A stretch of DNA of 7,375 nt from CAYGXH01 sp964354485. GTDB taxonomy: Bacteria > Bacteroidota > Ignavibacteria > UBA10030 > SZUA-254. The number at the start of each line of letters is the position of its first letter. The stretch's first letter is position 1. The notes beneath the pieces were generated by a model that saw only the letters and a program-made list of their open reading frames with translations, ran no database searches and had not been told where the DNA came from. The stretch is from the NCBI GenBank assembly GCA_964354485.1, contig CAYGZY010000014.1, positions 1 to 7,375 on the forward strand, read 5' to 3'. Positions 1 through 7,039 of this stretch are shown here, piece by piece. The position numbers and the translations under genes are program-made.

Positions 1-705
1 GATCCTCTTGTCGGATCCTGCGGCTCCGGAACAATATTTTTTTGCCATTGCTCCTTACATTGTCTCTTCTGTCAGAATTATGAAATAAGTCAGATGGCAG
101 AGGGTCAGATGGTTTCCGATAATCAATTGTGTGACGTAATGCTCGGTCTTCAGGAGCACGGTTGTCACAATATAAACCTTGTAACGCCCACTCATTATGT
201 ACCGAATATTATCAGTGCTCTCAAGAAGGCAATTCCATCAGGCCTTCGTATTCCTCTTGTATACAACACCAGCGGGTACGATTCAATTAAAACACTAAGA
301 TTACTTAACGGCATTATAGATATTTATATGCCAGATTTTAAATATTGGGATGATGAAACTGCCTATCTTTACTCGGGGATCCGCCGCTACCACGAGGCAG
401 CGAGGGCAGCAGTAACAGAGATGTACAGGCAGGTTGGCGATCTCAAATGTAACAATGACGGTGTGGCATTCCGCGGACTCCTCATCCGGCATCTTGTTCT
501 TCCTCATGACATTGCCCGATCGTGCGAGATAATGCGGTTTATTGCAGAAAAAATATCGACTTCGACTTATGTCAATATTATGGCGCAATACCGTCCGGCT
601 TTTCATGCGTTCCATGATCAAAAACTTCGGAGAGCGGTGACACCTAATGAATATGATACAGTTATCCGTTTCGCGAGGTCGATAGGACTCTACCGTGGAT
701 TCTGA
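1..705 (+). CDS. Radical SAM protein, PflX/COG1313 family (pyruvate formate-lyase activase-like), 5'-truncated by the window edge
   Basis: The frame is open from base 1 to the TGA at 703-705, giving 234 visible residues. The ATG at 94 is not the true start, because family-typical sequence precedes it. That upstream part includes GSGTIFF and the radical SAM motif CxxxCxxC (C17, C21, C24 of the fragment, bases 49-72), followed by QNYEIS. These cysteines bind the 4Fe-4S cluster that cleaves S-adenosylmethionine. Other family hallmarks are GCHNINLVTPTHY (54-66), PLVYNTSGYDS (85-95), DIYMPDFKY (107-115) and YVNIMAQYRP (190-199). COG1313 proteins are usually about 300 residues, so roughly the first 60-70 should lie outside the window, including any N-terminal cysteine cluster. 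The family is related to glycyl-radical enzyme activases, but its substrate is not established and no partner glycyl-radical enzyme is visible here. An extra cysteine, C15, precedes the motif. The gene converges on the repeat-protein gene with 15 bp between stops, and I see no terminator hairpin there. Family assignment is strong; function is unknown. Confidence 0.93.
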   Translation, partial: DPLVGSCGSGTIFFCHCSLHCLFCQNYEISQMAEGQMVSDNQLCDVMLGLQEHGCHNINLVTPTHYVPNIISALKKAIPSGLRIPLVYNTSGYDSIKTLRLLNGIIDIYMPDFKYWDDETAYLYSGIRRYHEAARAAVTEMYRQVGDLKCNNDGVAFRGLLIRHLVLPHDIARSCEIMRFIAEKISTSTYVNIMAQYRPAFHAFHDQKLRRAVTPNEYDTVIRFARSIGLYRGF

Positions 706-720
706 ATAATGCTACATCTT

Positions 721-3700
721 TTATCGGAGCAACAACATCTTCCTTGCCAGCGAGTACCCGCCTGAGGTCATGAGCCGATAAATGTATAAACCTGACGGAA
801 GATCATCCGGCCGGAATATTACCTCATGCTCTCCGGCTGTCTCTGTCTTGTCTACTATTGTCTCCACTTCCTGACCGATTACATTATACACCTTAAGAGT
901 TACCCATTGCTGTGGAAGATGACGGATGGCCGGGATGTGATATCGGATGATCGTTTCCGGATTGAACGGATTTGGGAAATTCTGATCGAGCGCTAAACGA
1001 TCAGGAATGCTCTGCAATTCGTCGATGACGCCGGTTTCTATACTCGAATATTTCACGGTGGAAATAATACTCCAGTTCCTGCCCCTGCTCGTACCCGTTA
1101 CAATGACATTCCCTTCCCCATCGACGGCTATGTCTGCAGCTTCATCATCGGACCCATGTAGGGCGCTGTAGTGTGCCAGCCATCTGACTTCACCTGATGT
1201 ATCGTACTTTATCGTCAGGAAATCGTAACTATCGTCCAGACCGCGTGTTTTCCCGGTGACATAAACTGCCGATTCACTATCTACGGCAAGTGCGGCAGGT
1301 GCATCATCACCGCCGCCCGGACCGTCGTAAGTCTGTGCCCATAGTAGATTTCCGCTCGTATCGTAGGAGAGAGTTACAACATCGGCGTAATTAGATGTGC
1401 CTTCCAGCTGACGGCCAGTTACAATGACATGATTTTTACCGTTCATTATCATTGAAACTGCGAATTGATTCGATCGCTGTTGACCGGGGTATTTACGAAT
1501 CCACTTCGTTTCTCCCTGAGAATCGTATTTTATGGTGACGATATCGTACGTCGTATCGCTCCCGACACTCCATCCTGTTACGTAAATATTATTGCTATTA
1601 TCAACGGCGATATCCACGATTCTGTCGTCGAAACCGCCATCACCGTTATACCGTTGGCTCCAAAGAAGCGTACCTTCCCGCGAATATTTCACGATGCTGT
1701 AATCAGAATTTGAACCGCCGCCGTAACTTAATCCGGCAATCAGGATATTTCCCACCTTATCGGTTGTCGCCGCGTACGCAAGATCATCCCCCCCGCCGGC
1801 AGCGTCATATGTTTCAATCCACTGTTCATCTCCCGACGGTAAATATTTGATAGTCACATAATCATAGGATTGTTCCCCCGCGCTAAAACCCGTAAGAATC
1901 ACATTATCACTATCGTCCACCGCCGCTGCTGTGACGAAATCGTAACTATCGGATTCGCCATTATAGAAACGTTCCCATTCCTTCGTTCCCTGAGATGAAT
2001 ATTTGACGATACCGTAATCACACGGATAAAATTTTTTATAAATTGTTCCTGCGAGGTATATGTTTCCCTTACTATCCCTCACGATCGATTGCAGATCATC
2101 GTCGTAAAAGAACGGTCCGTTGTACCGCATACTCTCGCTGAGAGTGCCATCGGGCAGATATTTTATGAGAGCAAAATCTTCTCCACTCGACGGATCGACG
2201 CTCGTTCCACCGATGATGATATTGCCGGACTCATCCGTGATGATGGAGCGCCCCTGATCAAAACTCATCCCGGGTCCCTTCAGTCGTGCGGTCCAGAGCT
2301 GATCGGTAATTCCGGATGTCGTATACTTCAACATAACGATCCCTTGTTGGGCTGTGGCATCAATGCTGTTTCCTCCTACGTAGACGGAGTTAAACGCATC
2401 CAGCACCATTGTCGTTCCGATATCATCATTGCTCGCAAGATAATCGTATCTGAAAGTCCACATCTGAGACCCCGTCAGCGGATTGTACTTTATCGTGAGT
2501 ATATCACGTCCGGTTCCGTCACCGACACTCGAACCGCCCAGATAAACAAATCCCTCGGGATCTGTGGAAAGAGAAGAAGGATTATCGTCAGCATTTCCGG
2601 GTCCATTATAGCGGGCTTTCCACAACTGGAGACCGTTTGCGTTGTATTTCACGGTCATTATATCATACCCCGTACTTGCCGACGCGACGATACCGGTGAC
2701 GTAAATGTTACCTTCTTTATCAATGACGAGATCAGAAGGATCATCAAAGCTATTGCCGAATCCATCGAATCGGGCAACCCATACGACCTCACCATCGGCT
2801 GTATATTTTAAAGTTGCATAATCCGTGAGCGTAAAAAAACCATAACTCCTCCCAGTCACGTACACATTCCCGCTTGTGTCGAGATCTATCGCTCTCGCAA
2901 AGTCGCCGCCGTTCCCCGGACCGTTATAATACGCTGACCATGCCAGTTGACCGTCTGATGTATATTTTAAGGTGAGGTAATCGTATGACGAGTTACTGCG
3001 GATTCCGGTACCGGTGACGTATACATTACCTGTTGATGTTACAGCGATTGCAACAGCAGAATCGCGATAGTTTAATTTGCCATTGAAGCGAGCATTCCAA
3101 AGCTCAGTTCCATCCGGATCGTACTTTACAGTTATATAATCCGCGGAAGTAAACTCGCCATAGCTGGTTCCGGTAACGTAAATATATCCTGCCGAGTCAA
3201 TTGCGATATCTGCGAAGTAATTATTTCCGGCAGAATTTCCGCGGTAAACCGCGGACCACAATTCCCCGCCATATCCGTCGTATTTTACAATCACTGCATC
3301 ACGATTGCCGTTTTCCCCGCGCGTCGAACCTGCAACGTAAATATCCCCATCCTTATTGACGAGCATTGATCCTACCGTACTCTGTCCGTTCCCAAGCGAC
3401 CGCAGCCAGATTCTGCTTCCCACCGAATCATATTTACCGGTAATAATCTGTGCGGTATCGGTTCCTGCAATGTAGACATAACCGGACTTGTCAGTACGGA
3501 TAGTTTTCAGGGAGTTTCGGCCGTTGCCGTTTGAAAACCAGGCAGGCCAATGATCCGATTCAAAATTCAAATATCGTATGGTCACGAAATCATTCGTAGA
3601 ACCCACATCATGACTACTGCCGGTGACGACAAGATCGCCGTTCGCATCCAGAGCGATCGCCGAGGCCGCATCATCGCCGCCTGTCGGACTCACATACCGG

Positions 3701-5142
3701 GCGATCCAGAGAATGGTACCTTCGTAATCATACTTTAACGTGATCAGATCCCGATCCTCTGTCGCTGCATTGGCGGAGTAGCCGGTGACATAGATTTTGT
3801 TATAGATTTGATCTACCGCCATACCGACCGCGGCATCCGAGAAACTTTTAGGACCATCGTAAACCGACGACCACCGTACTGTGCCGCTGCTGTCGTACCT
3901 CAGAGTGAGTATATTCTCCTTCTGATACATTGTTGTAATGTATCCTGTGACAAATATGTTTCCGCTATCGTCCGCCTGTACTGAGACAAACCGATCATCC
4001 ATTAAAAATGAACCATCCCTCAGCACGAGCCAGTCCCGATCGCCGGATGCCGAGTACTGTATCATCAGCATGTCGTAGTGTGACGACGACCGGTAGCTTG
4101 CCCCTGCCGCGATCGCCTTTCCATTTTCACAGAGGGTGACCGTGGAAAAATAATCATCGGCGTTACCGTCTCCTGTATAGCGATCCAACCACAGCAGCGA
4201 GCCGTCTTCGCTGAACCAGACGATGATTGCATCATACCCGGATCCACTGCGCAGGCTGAAGCCGCCGATGATAAGAAAACTTCCCTCGCGCACTGAAATT
4301 GAAGTGGGTACATCCACATCGCTCGTTACTCCGTCGTAATACTGTAGCCATTCCGTCTCGCCTGACCCTGAATACTTCACGATAAAGATATCATATGAAT
4401 GTCCTTCACGGTATGCATACCCCGTTACATATACGGTACCGTCGGGATTAACTGCCATGGCAGTCGGAACTTCGGCACTGTCATAAGAATCCGGAAGCCT
4501 ATTTTCCCATATCAAGTTTCCCTGTGGGTCGTACTTTAATGTTACCACGGCTACGTTATTTCCGCCTTCATCACTGTAGCCGGTCACATATATATTACCG
4601 GCCGAGTCCGCACCGACGGCGACTGCTTCATCATAACCGTTGCCTCTGCCGTTGAACCTCTTTGTCCATATCGTATCACCTCTCGTGCTGTATTTCACTG
4701 TGAGATAATCCGCATCCGAAAAAGTTGTGAACGACACGCCGGTGACACAGATATCTTTAGATGGATCGGTGCATACCGCGTTCGCGTAATCGTCCGATGG
4801 AAATAAATTTGAAGCATACTGCCGGATCCACTGCGCTTGGATTTCTCCGACGACATTCGATTGCCCTGTTTCATCGCGCGTATTCCATATGCCGGCTACC
4901 GAGGGAAGAGCAGATCGTCTCTGCACGCTATCGACTACTTCTATCTCGGCGCTTTCTGTGAATGAAGTAAAAAGTCGGTCTCTGAATGGTTTACGACCAT
5001 TCTGCAGAACCTTTGTATCAGATTGTTGATGAGGGAGGAGGATTATTTCAGTACTCTGTGCCGCCGCCGAACCGGATATGCACGACATTAGTACCAGCAG
5101 TACCATCACCGATAAGCAAGCAGTATACACTGGAGATCTCAT
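721..5142 (-). CDS. Secreted SBBP beta-propeller repeat protein with T9SS C-terminal sorting domain
   Basis: This is an intact 1473-residue frame. Residues 1-28 look like a Sec signal peptide: a short n-region with Arg3, a hydrophobic core, and likely cleavage after AAA at A28/Q29. A poorly conserved stretch follows to about residue 100. Residues about 101-1382 form about 24 repeats of about 53 residues, each built as W-x3-[YF] then an N/D/G-rich turn, then D-x-x-G-N-[IV]-Y-V-T-G, then [YD]D-x-x-T-[ILV]-K-Y-x-x-x-G. This matches the SBBP beta-propeller repeat (PF06739). Residues about 1383-1473 form a type IX secretion sorting domain. The expected route is Sec export, then T9SS translocation with removal of the tail, leaving the propellers on the surface or released. 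No enzymatic domain is visible; ligand binding or a scaffold role is inference. ATG 5142 is chosen because it starts the signal peptide and no ATG, GTG or TTG lies upstream in frame before mutL. No Shine-Dalgarno sequence is seen. It follows mutL by 68 bp and may be co-transcribed. Acidic, Gly-rich turns (e.g. GGGDD) might bind calcium, but this is unproven. Confidence 0.93.
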   Translation of the reverse strand: MRSPVYTACLSVMVLLVLMSCISGSAAAQSTEIILLPHQQSDTKVLQNGRKPFRDRLFTSFTESAEIEVVDSVQRRSALPSVAGIWNTRDETGQSNVVGEIQAQWIRQYASNLFPSDDYANAVCTDPSKDICVTGVSFTTFSDADYLTVKYSTRGDTIWTKRFNGRGNGYDEAVAVGADSAGNIYVTGYSDEGGNNVAVVTLKYDPQGNLIWENRLPDSYDSAEVPTAMAVNPDGTVYVTGYAYREGHSYDIFIVKYSGSGETEWLQYYDGVTSDVDVPTSISVREGSFLIIGGFSLRSGSGYDAIIVWFSEDGSLLWLDRYTGDGNADDYFSTVTLCENGKAIAAGASYRSSSHYDMLMIQYSASGDRDWLVLRDGSFLMDDRFVSVQADDSGNIFVTGYITTMYQKENILTLRYDSSGTVRWSSVYDGPKSFSDAAVGMAVDQIYNKIYVTGYSANAATEDRDLITLKYDYEGTILWIARYVSPTGGDDAASAIALDANGDLVVTGSSHDVGSTNDFVTIRYLNFESDHWPAWFSNGNGRNSLKTIRTDKSGYVYIAGTDTAQIITGKYDSVGSRIWLRSLGNGQSTVGSMLVNKDGDIYVAGSTRGENGNRDAVIVKYDGYGGELWSAVYRGNSAGNNYFADIAIDSAGYIYVTGTSYGEFTSADYITVKYDPDGTELWNARFNGKLNYRDSAVAIAVTSTGNVYVTGTGIRSNSSYDYLTLKYTSDGQLAWSAYYNGPGNGGDFARAIDLDTSGNVYVTGRSYGFFTLTDYATLKYTADGEVVWVARFDGFGNSFDDPSDLVIDKEGNIYVTGIVASASTGYDIMTVKYNANGLQLWKARYNGPGNADDNPSSLSTDPEGFVYLGGSSVGDGTGRDILTIKYNPLTGSQMWTFRYDYLASNDDIGTTMVLDAFNSVYVGGNSIDATAQQGIVMLKYTTSGITDQLWTARLKGPGMSFDQGRSIITDESGNIIIGGTSVDPSSGEDFALIKYLPDGTLSESMRYNGPFFYDDDLQSIVRDSKGNIYLAGTIYKKFYPCDYGIVKYSSQGTKEWERFYNGESDSYDFVTAAAVDDSDNVILTGFSAGEQSYDYVTIKYLPSGDEQWIETYDAAGGGDDLAYAATTDKVGNILIAGLSYGGGSNSDYSIVKYSREGTLLWSQRYNGDGGFDDRIVDIAVDNSNNIYVTGWSVGSDTTYDIVTIKYDSQGETKWIRKYPGQQRSNQFAVSMIMNGKNHVIVTGRQLEGTSNYADVVTLSYDTSGNLLWAQTYDGPGGGDDAPAALAVDSESAVYVTGKTRGLDDSYDFLTIKYDTSGEVRWLAHYSALHGSDDEAADIAVDGEGNVIVTGTSRGRNWSIISTVKYSSIETGVIDELQSIPDRLALDQNFPNPFNPETIIRYHIPAIRHLPQQWVTLKVYNVIGQEVETIVDKTETAGEHEVIFRPDDLPSGLYIYRLMTSGGYSLARKMLLLR
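724..996 (-). other. T9SS type A C-terminal sorting domain (Por secretion tail) of the repeat protein
   Basis: The last 91 residues (about 1383-1473) begin LALDQNFPNPFNPETIIRY. They continue with VTLKVYNVIGQEV, then TAGEHEVIF, then LPSGLYIYRL, and end with ARKMLLLR. This order matches the Por_Secre_tail family (TIGR04183): a PNPFNP turn, a VYNxxGxxV strand, a G-x-H/Y-x-V-x-F strand, an LxSGxYxYxL strand and a basic final strand. The PNPFNP variant is especially common in Ignavibacteria and neighbouring FCB phyla. The tail targets proteins to the T9SS outer-membrane translocon and is normally cleaved off. It predicts that the host has PorU/SprA-type T9SS genes elsewhere. Confidence 0.92.
997..4842 (-). 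repeat. About 24 degenerate tandem repeats of about 160 bp encoding SBBP propeller blades
   Basis: By eye I count 24 copies of a unit of about 53 codons (about 160 bp) in tandem within the large minus-strand gene. The best conserved part encodes GN[IV]YVTG, which shows on the plus strand as recurring variants of 'ccggt(g/t)acgtaaat'. Copies differ widely in their turns, and several replace consensus positions, such as IIGG, IAAG or VILTG for YVTG. The array therefore looks old and diverged rather than freshly expanded. Repeats 1-8 cover about residues 101-530 and repeats 9-24 about residues 530-1382. Repeat 9 is shortened by about 5-6 residues. Boundaries are approximate, since repeat phase was assigned by eye. 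Confidence 0.88.
5059..5142 (-). other. Sec signal peptide of the repeat protein
   Basis: Residues 1-28 have a short n-region with one arginine (R3), a hydrophobic core (VMVLLVLM, 12-19), and a small-residue c-region ending SAAA before Q29. Cleavage after A28 by signal peptidase I fits best. An LMSC tetrad (18-21) loosely resembles a lipobox, so lipoprotein processing at C21 is a weaker alternative. The methionine at -2 and the well-formed AAA/Q site downstream argue against it. Confidence 0.8.
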
Positions 5143-5210
5143 GGAAATAAGATAAGCAAACAGCGAGGCGGATTCAACAGGTAACGTCCGAGAATACGGA
5201 GCTGAATGGT

Positions 5211-7037
5211 TTACGAGGACCTGCCAAAGCGACGATCTAAGTCAGAAAGCGGATATTTTATAGCGACAGGTCGTCCGTGAGGACAGGAAAATGGTATTTT
5301 ACACGAAAATAATTGGCGTATAAGCGCCTGGATTTCGCTCCCCTTAAGCGAATCCCCCGATTTTATCGCTGCCTTGCATGCAAATGATTTTGCCAGTCTC
5401 TCGTAGGGTTCAAGCGGAATCCCATGTTCATCTTCCTTGAACGCATCAATGATGTCCTGCAGAATTGTTCTTTCCTTCCCGGGTTTAACATCCAGCGGGA
5501 CGCCATCGATGATGATTGTAGAACTGCTGAAAAACTTTAGACTGAAACCCAATGATTGCATTAGCGGGAGTAATTCTTTCACGAGGGCAGCGTCGGATGC
5601 GCTCATCTGTACTGTCTGCGGGAAAAGGAGCTCCTGCGTTTCCGGCTTACGCGTCGTGATTTTGTCGACCGCTCGCTCATAGAGAACTCGCTCGTGGGCA
5701 GCGTGCTGGTCGATAAGGTAGAAACCGTCTTCGACGATTGAGAGAATATACTTATTGAAAAGTTGTATCGTATAACCGGCATCGGCGATTATTTCACCGG
5801 GTTGTGACATTTGATCCGGTTTAGCTAATTCTACCGGACGATCCGTTAATGGAACGACAGAACCGCCTGCATCAGTATGGCCGGGGATTTCGGGACGGCT
5901 GATTACCGTGGCGGAAAGATCCTGATTCAGTACGTACTGCCCCGGAAATTTGGTGAACGGCACGGAGGGTACCATGTCGGTAGCTCCTGACCGATCCTGC
6001 ACCTTTTTGTCTTCCGGAAATTCCGGGATGAGATTGCTCGCAGAAAGTACTTTCCGGACGGAAGCGGCGACGACCCGGTAGATGCTCCTTTCGTCATCGA
6101 ATTTTACTTCAATCTTTGTCGGATGCACGTTGATATCGATCCGACGGGGATTTATTTCCAGGAATAACACAAAAACCGGAAAGGTACCCCTGAGCAGGAG
6201 GTTTTCATACCCTTGAACAACGGCATATGCTATACTCCGGTTCAAAATGTAACGTCTGTTGAGAAACAGGAACTGCTCCGTTCTTGTTTTTCTTGAGAAG
6301 TCGGGACGGCTCAGAAAACCGCGCAGACGAACCAACTCATTCTCTTGTTCGATCGGAAGAAGCGATGATGTAAGTCGTTCCCCGAAGATATCCGTAAGTC
6401 GTTCTGCCATAGGAGCCGGATGTAGGTTGAATATGGTCTCACCGTTGCTGATGAATTTCCAGGCAATTTCCGGATAGGCTATTGCCATCCTCTGAACGGC
6501 GTCGATCACATGCTTGAATTCGGTCGGAGTACTTTTAAGAAAGTTTTTTCTCCCCGGCGTGTTATAGAATAAATTCTTCGCAACAACAGAAGTACCAACC
6601 GGCCCTGCGCAGACAGTGTAATCTATCAGACTGCTACTGTGATTGCTCACTCTCACCGCCGTATCTGACGATACTATACGGGTTATCATTTCTATCTGCG
6701 CCACGGCAGAAATTGAAGCGAGCGCCTCTCCCCTGAAACCGAGCGTTGTTATATTCTCAAGGTCATCGTAAGTTGCGATTTTACTTGTGGCATGGCGTTG
6801 AAAAGCAATCAGAGCATCATCGATACTCATCCCTGTTCCGTCATCGACCACCTGTATCAAATTCTTTCCGCCCTCCTCGATAATTACCGTGACAGATTTT
6901 GCCTGGGCGTCTATCGCATTCTCGACAAGCTCTTTCACAGCAGATGCCGGACGCTGTATGACTTCACCGGCGGCAATTTTATTTGCCAGACTTTCCGGAA
7001 GGATTTTTATAGTATGCGACATCGCGTTTTCATGCAT
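5211..7037 (-). CDS. mutL: DNA mismatch repair protein MutL (endonuclease-type)
   Basis: MutL is a cytoplasmic GHKL ATPase that couples mismatch recognition by MutS to strand incision. The 608-residue length is normal for a bacterial MutL. The N-terminal ATPase has LANKIAAGEVIQRPAS (17-32), KELVENAIDA with catalytic E36 and Mg-binding N40, DDGTGM (65-70), and TLGFRGEALASIS (98-110). The transducer contains FYNTPGRKNFL and INVHPTKIEVKF. A variable linker of about 330-425 precedes the C-terminal dimerisation domain. That domain carries the endonuclease motif DQHAAHERVLYE (443-454, DQHAx2Ex4E), ACKAAIKSGD (553-562), CPHGRP (585-590) and a terminal FGR (604-606). This set marks the nicking MutL of bacteria without MutH. 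QELLFP (468-473) fits the beta-clamp-binding motif seen as QEMIVP in Bacillus and QPLLIP in E. coli. The start is either ATG 7037, which overlaps the upstream stop, or ATG 7022 (M6), which gives the more usual short leader before IKILP; no Shine-Dalgarno sequence favours either. Confidence 0.98.
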   Translation of the reverse strand: MHENAMSHTIKILPESLANKIAAGEVIQRPASAVKELVENAIDAQAKSVTVIIEEGGKNLIQVVDDGTGMSIDDALIAFQRHATSKIATYDDLENITTLGFRGEALASISAVAQIEMITRIVSSDTAVRVSNHSSSLIDYTVCAGPVGTSVVAKNLFYNTPGRKNFLKSTPTEFKHVIDAVQRMAIAYPEIAWKFISNGETIFNLHPAPMAERLTDIFGERLTSSLLPIEQENELVRLRGFLSRPDFSRKTRTEQFLFLNRRYILNRSIAYAVVQGYENLLLRGTFPVFVLFLEINPRRIDINVHPTKIEVKFDDERSIYRVVAASVRKVLSASNLIPEFPEDKKVQDRSGATDMVPSVPFTKFPGQYVLNQDLSATVISRPEIPGHTDAGGSVVPLTDRPVELAKPDQMSQPGEIIADAGYTIQLFNKYILSIVEDGFYLIDQHAAHERVLYERAVDKITTRKPETQELLFPQTVQMSASDAALVKELLPLMQSLGFSLKFFSSSTIIIDGVPLDVKPGKERTILQDIIDAFKEDEHGIPLEPYERLAKSFACKAAIKSGDSLKGSEIQALIRQLFSCKIPFSCPHGRPVAIKYPLSDLDRRFGRSS

Positions 7038-7039
7038 TA
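7035..7039 (-). promoter_or_regulatory. TAATG stop/start overlap coupling the epimerase gene to mutL
   Basis: On the minus strand the epimerase stop TAA (7039-7037) shares its final A with an ATG (7037-7035) that opens the mutL frame. No Shine-Dalgarno-like sequence stands just upstream. Terminating ribosomes could therefore reinitiate, giving coupled translation. A second in-frame ATG at 7022-7020 is an alternative mutL start that would leave a 14-bp spacer instead of an overlap. The overlap is directly visible; coupling is inferred. Confidence 0.6.

Noticed and set aside
301..621. 106-codon open frame on the minus strand over the radical SAM gene
   Set aside because: It is antisense to family-conserved radical SAM sequence and has no recognisable features.
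690..740. Bidirectional terminator between the converging radical SAM and repeat-protein genes
   Set aside because: The gap is 15 bp and I could find no stem of useful length spanning the two stops.
2089..2811. 240-codon open frame on the plus strand inside the repeat gene
   Set aside because: It lies antisense to the repeat array and has no recognisable family or coherent domain. Repeated codon patterns of the real gene keep the opposite frame open. The minus-strand frame has clear repeats, a signal peptide and a sorting tail.
997..4842. Regularly spaced repeats as a possible CRISPR or satellite array
   Set aside because: The period is about 160 bp, the copies are diverged, and similarity follows codon structure within one long open frame. 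This is protein repetition, not a DNA array with conserved repeats and unique spacers.
5080..5089. Lipobox (LMSC) making the repeat protein a lipoprotein
   Set aside because: The -2 methionine is unusual, and a better signal peptidase I site (AAA/Q) follows seven residues later. A T9SS tail also gives another route to the surface.
5172..5200. Small inverted repeat TCCG-TATTCT-CGGA in the gap after mutL, as a terminator
   Set aside because: The stem is only 4 bp and no T-run follows on the minus strand, so it is within chance expectation.
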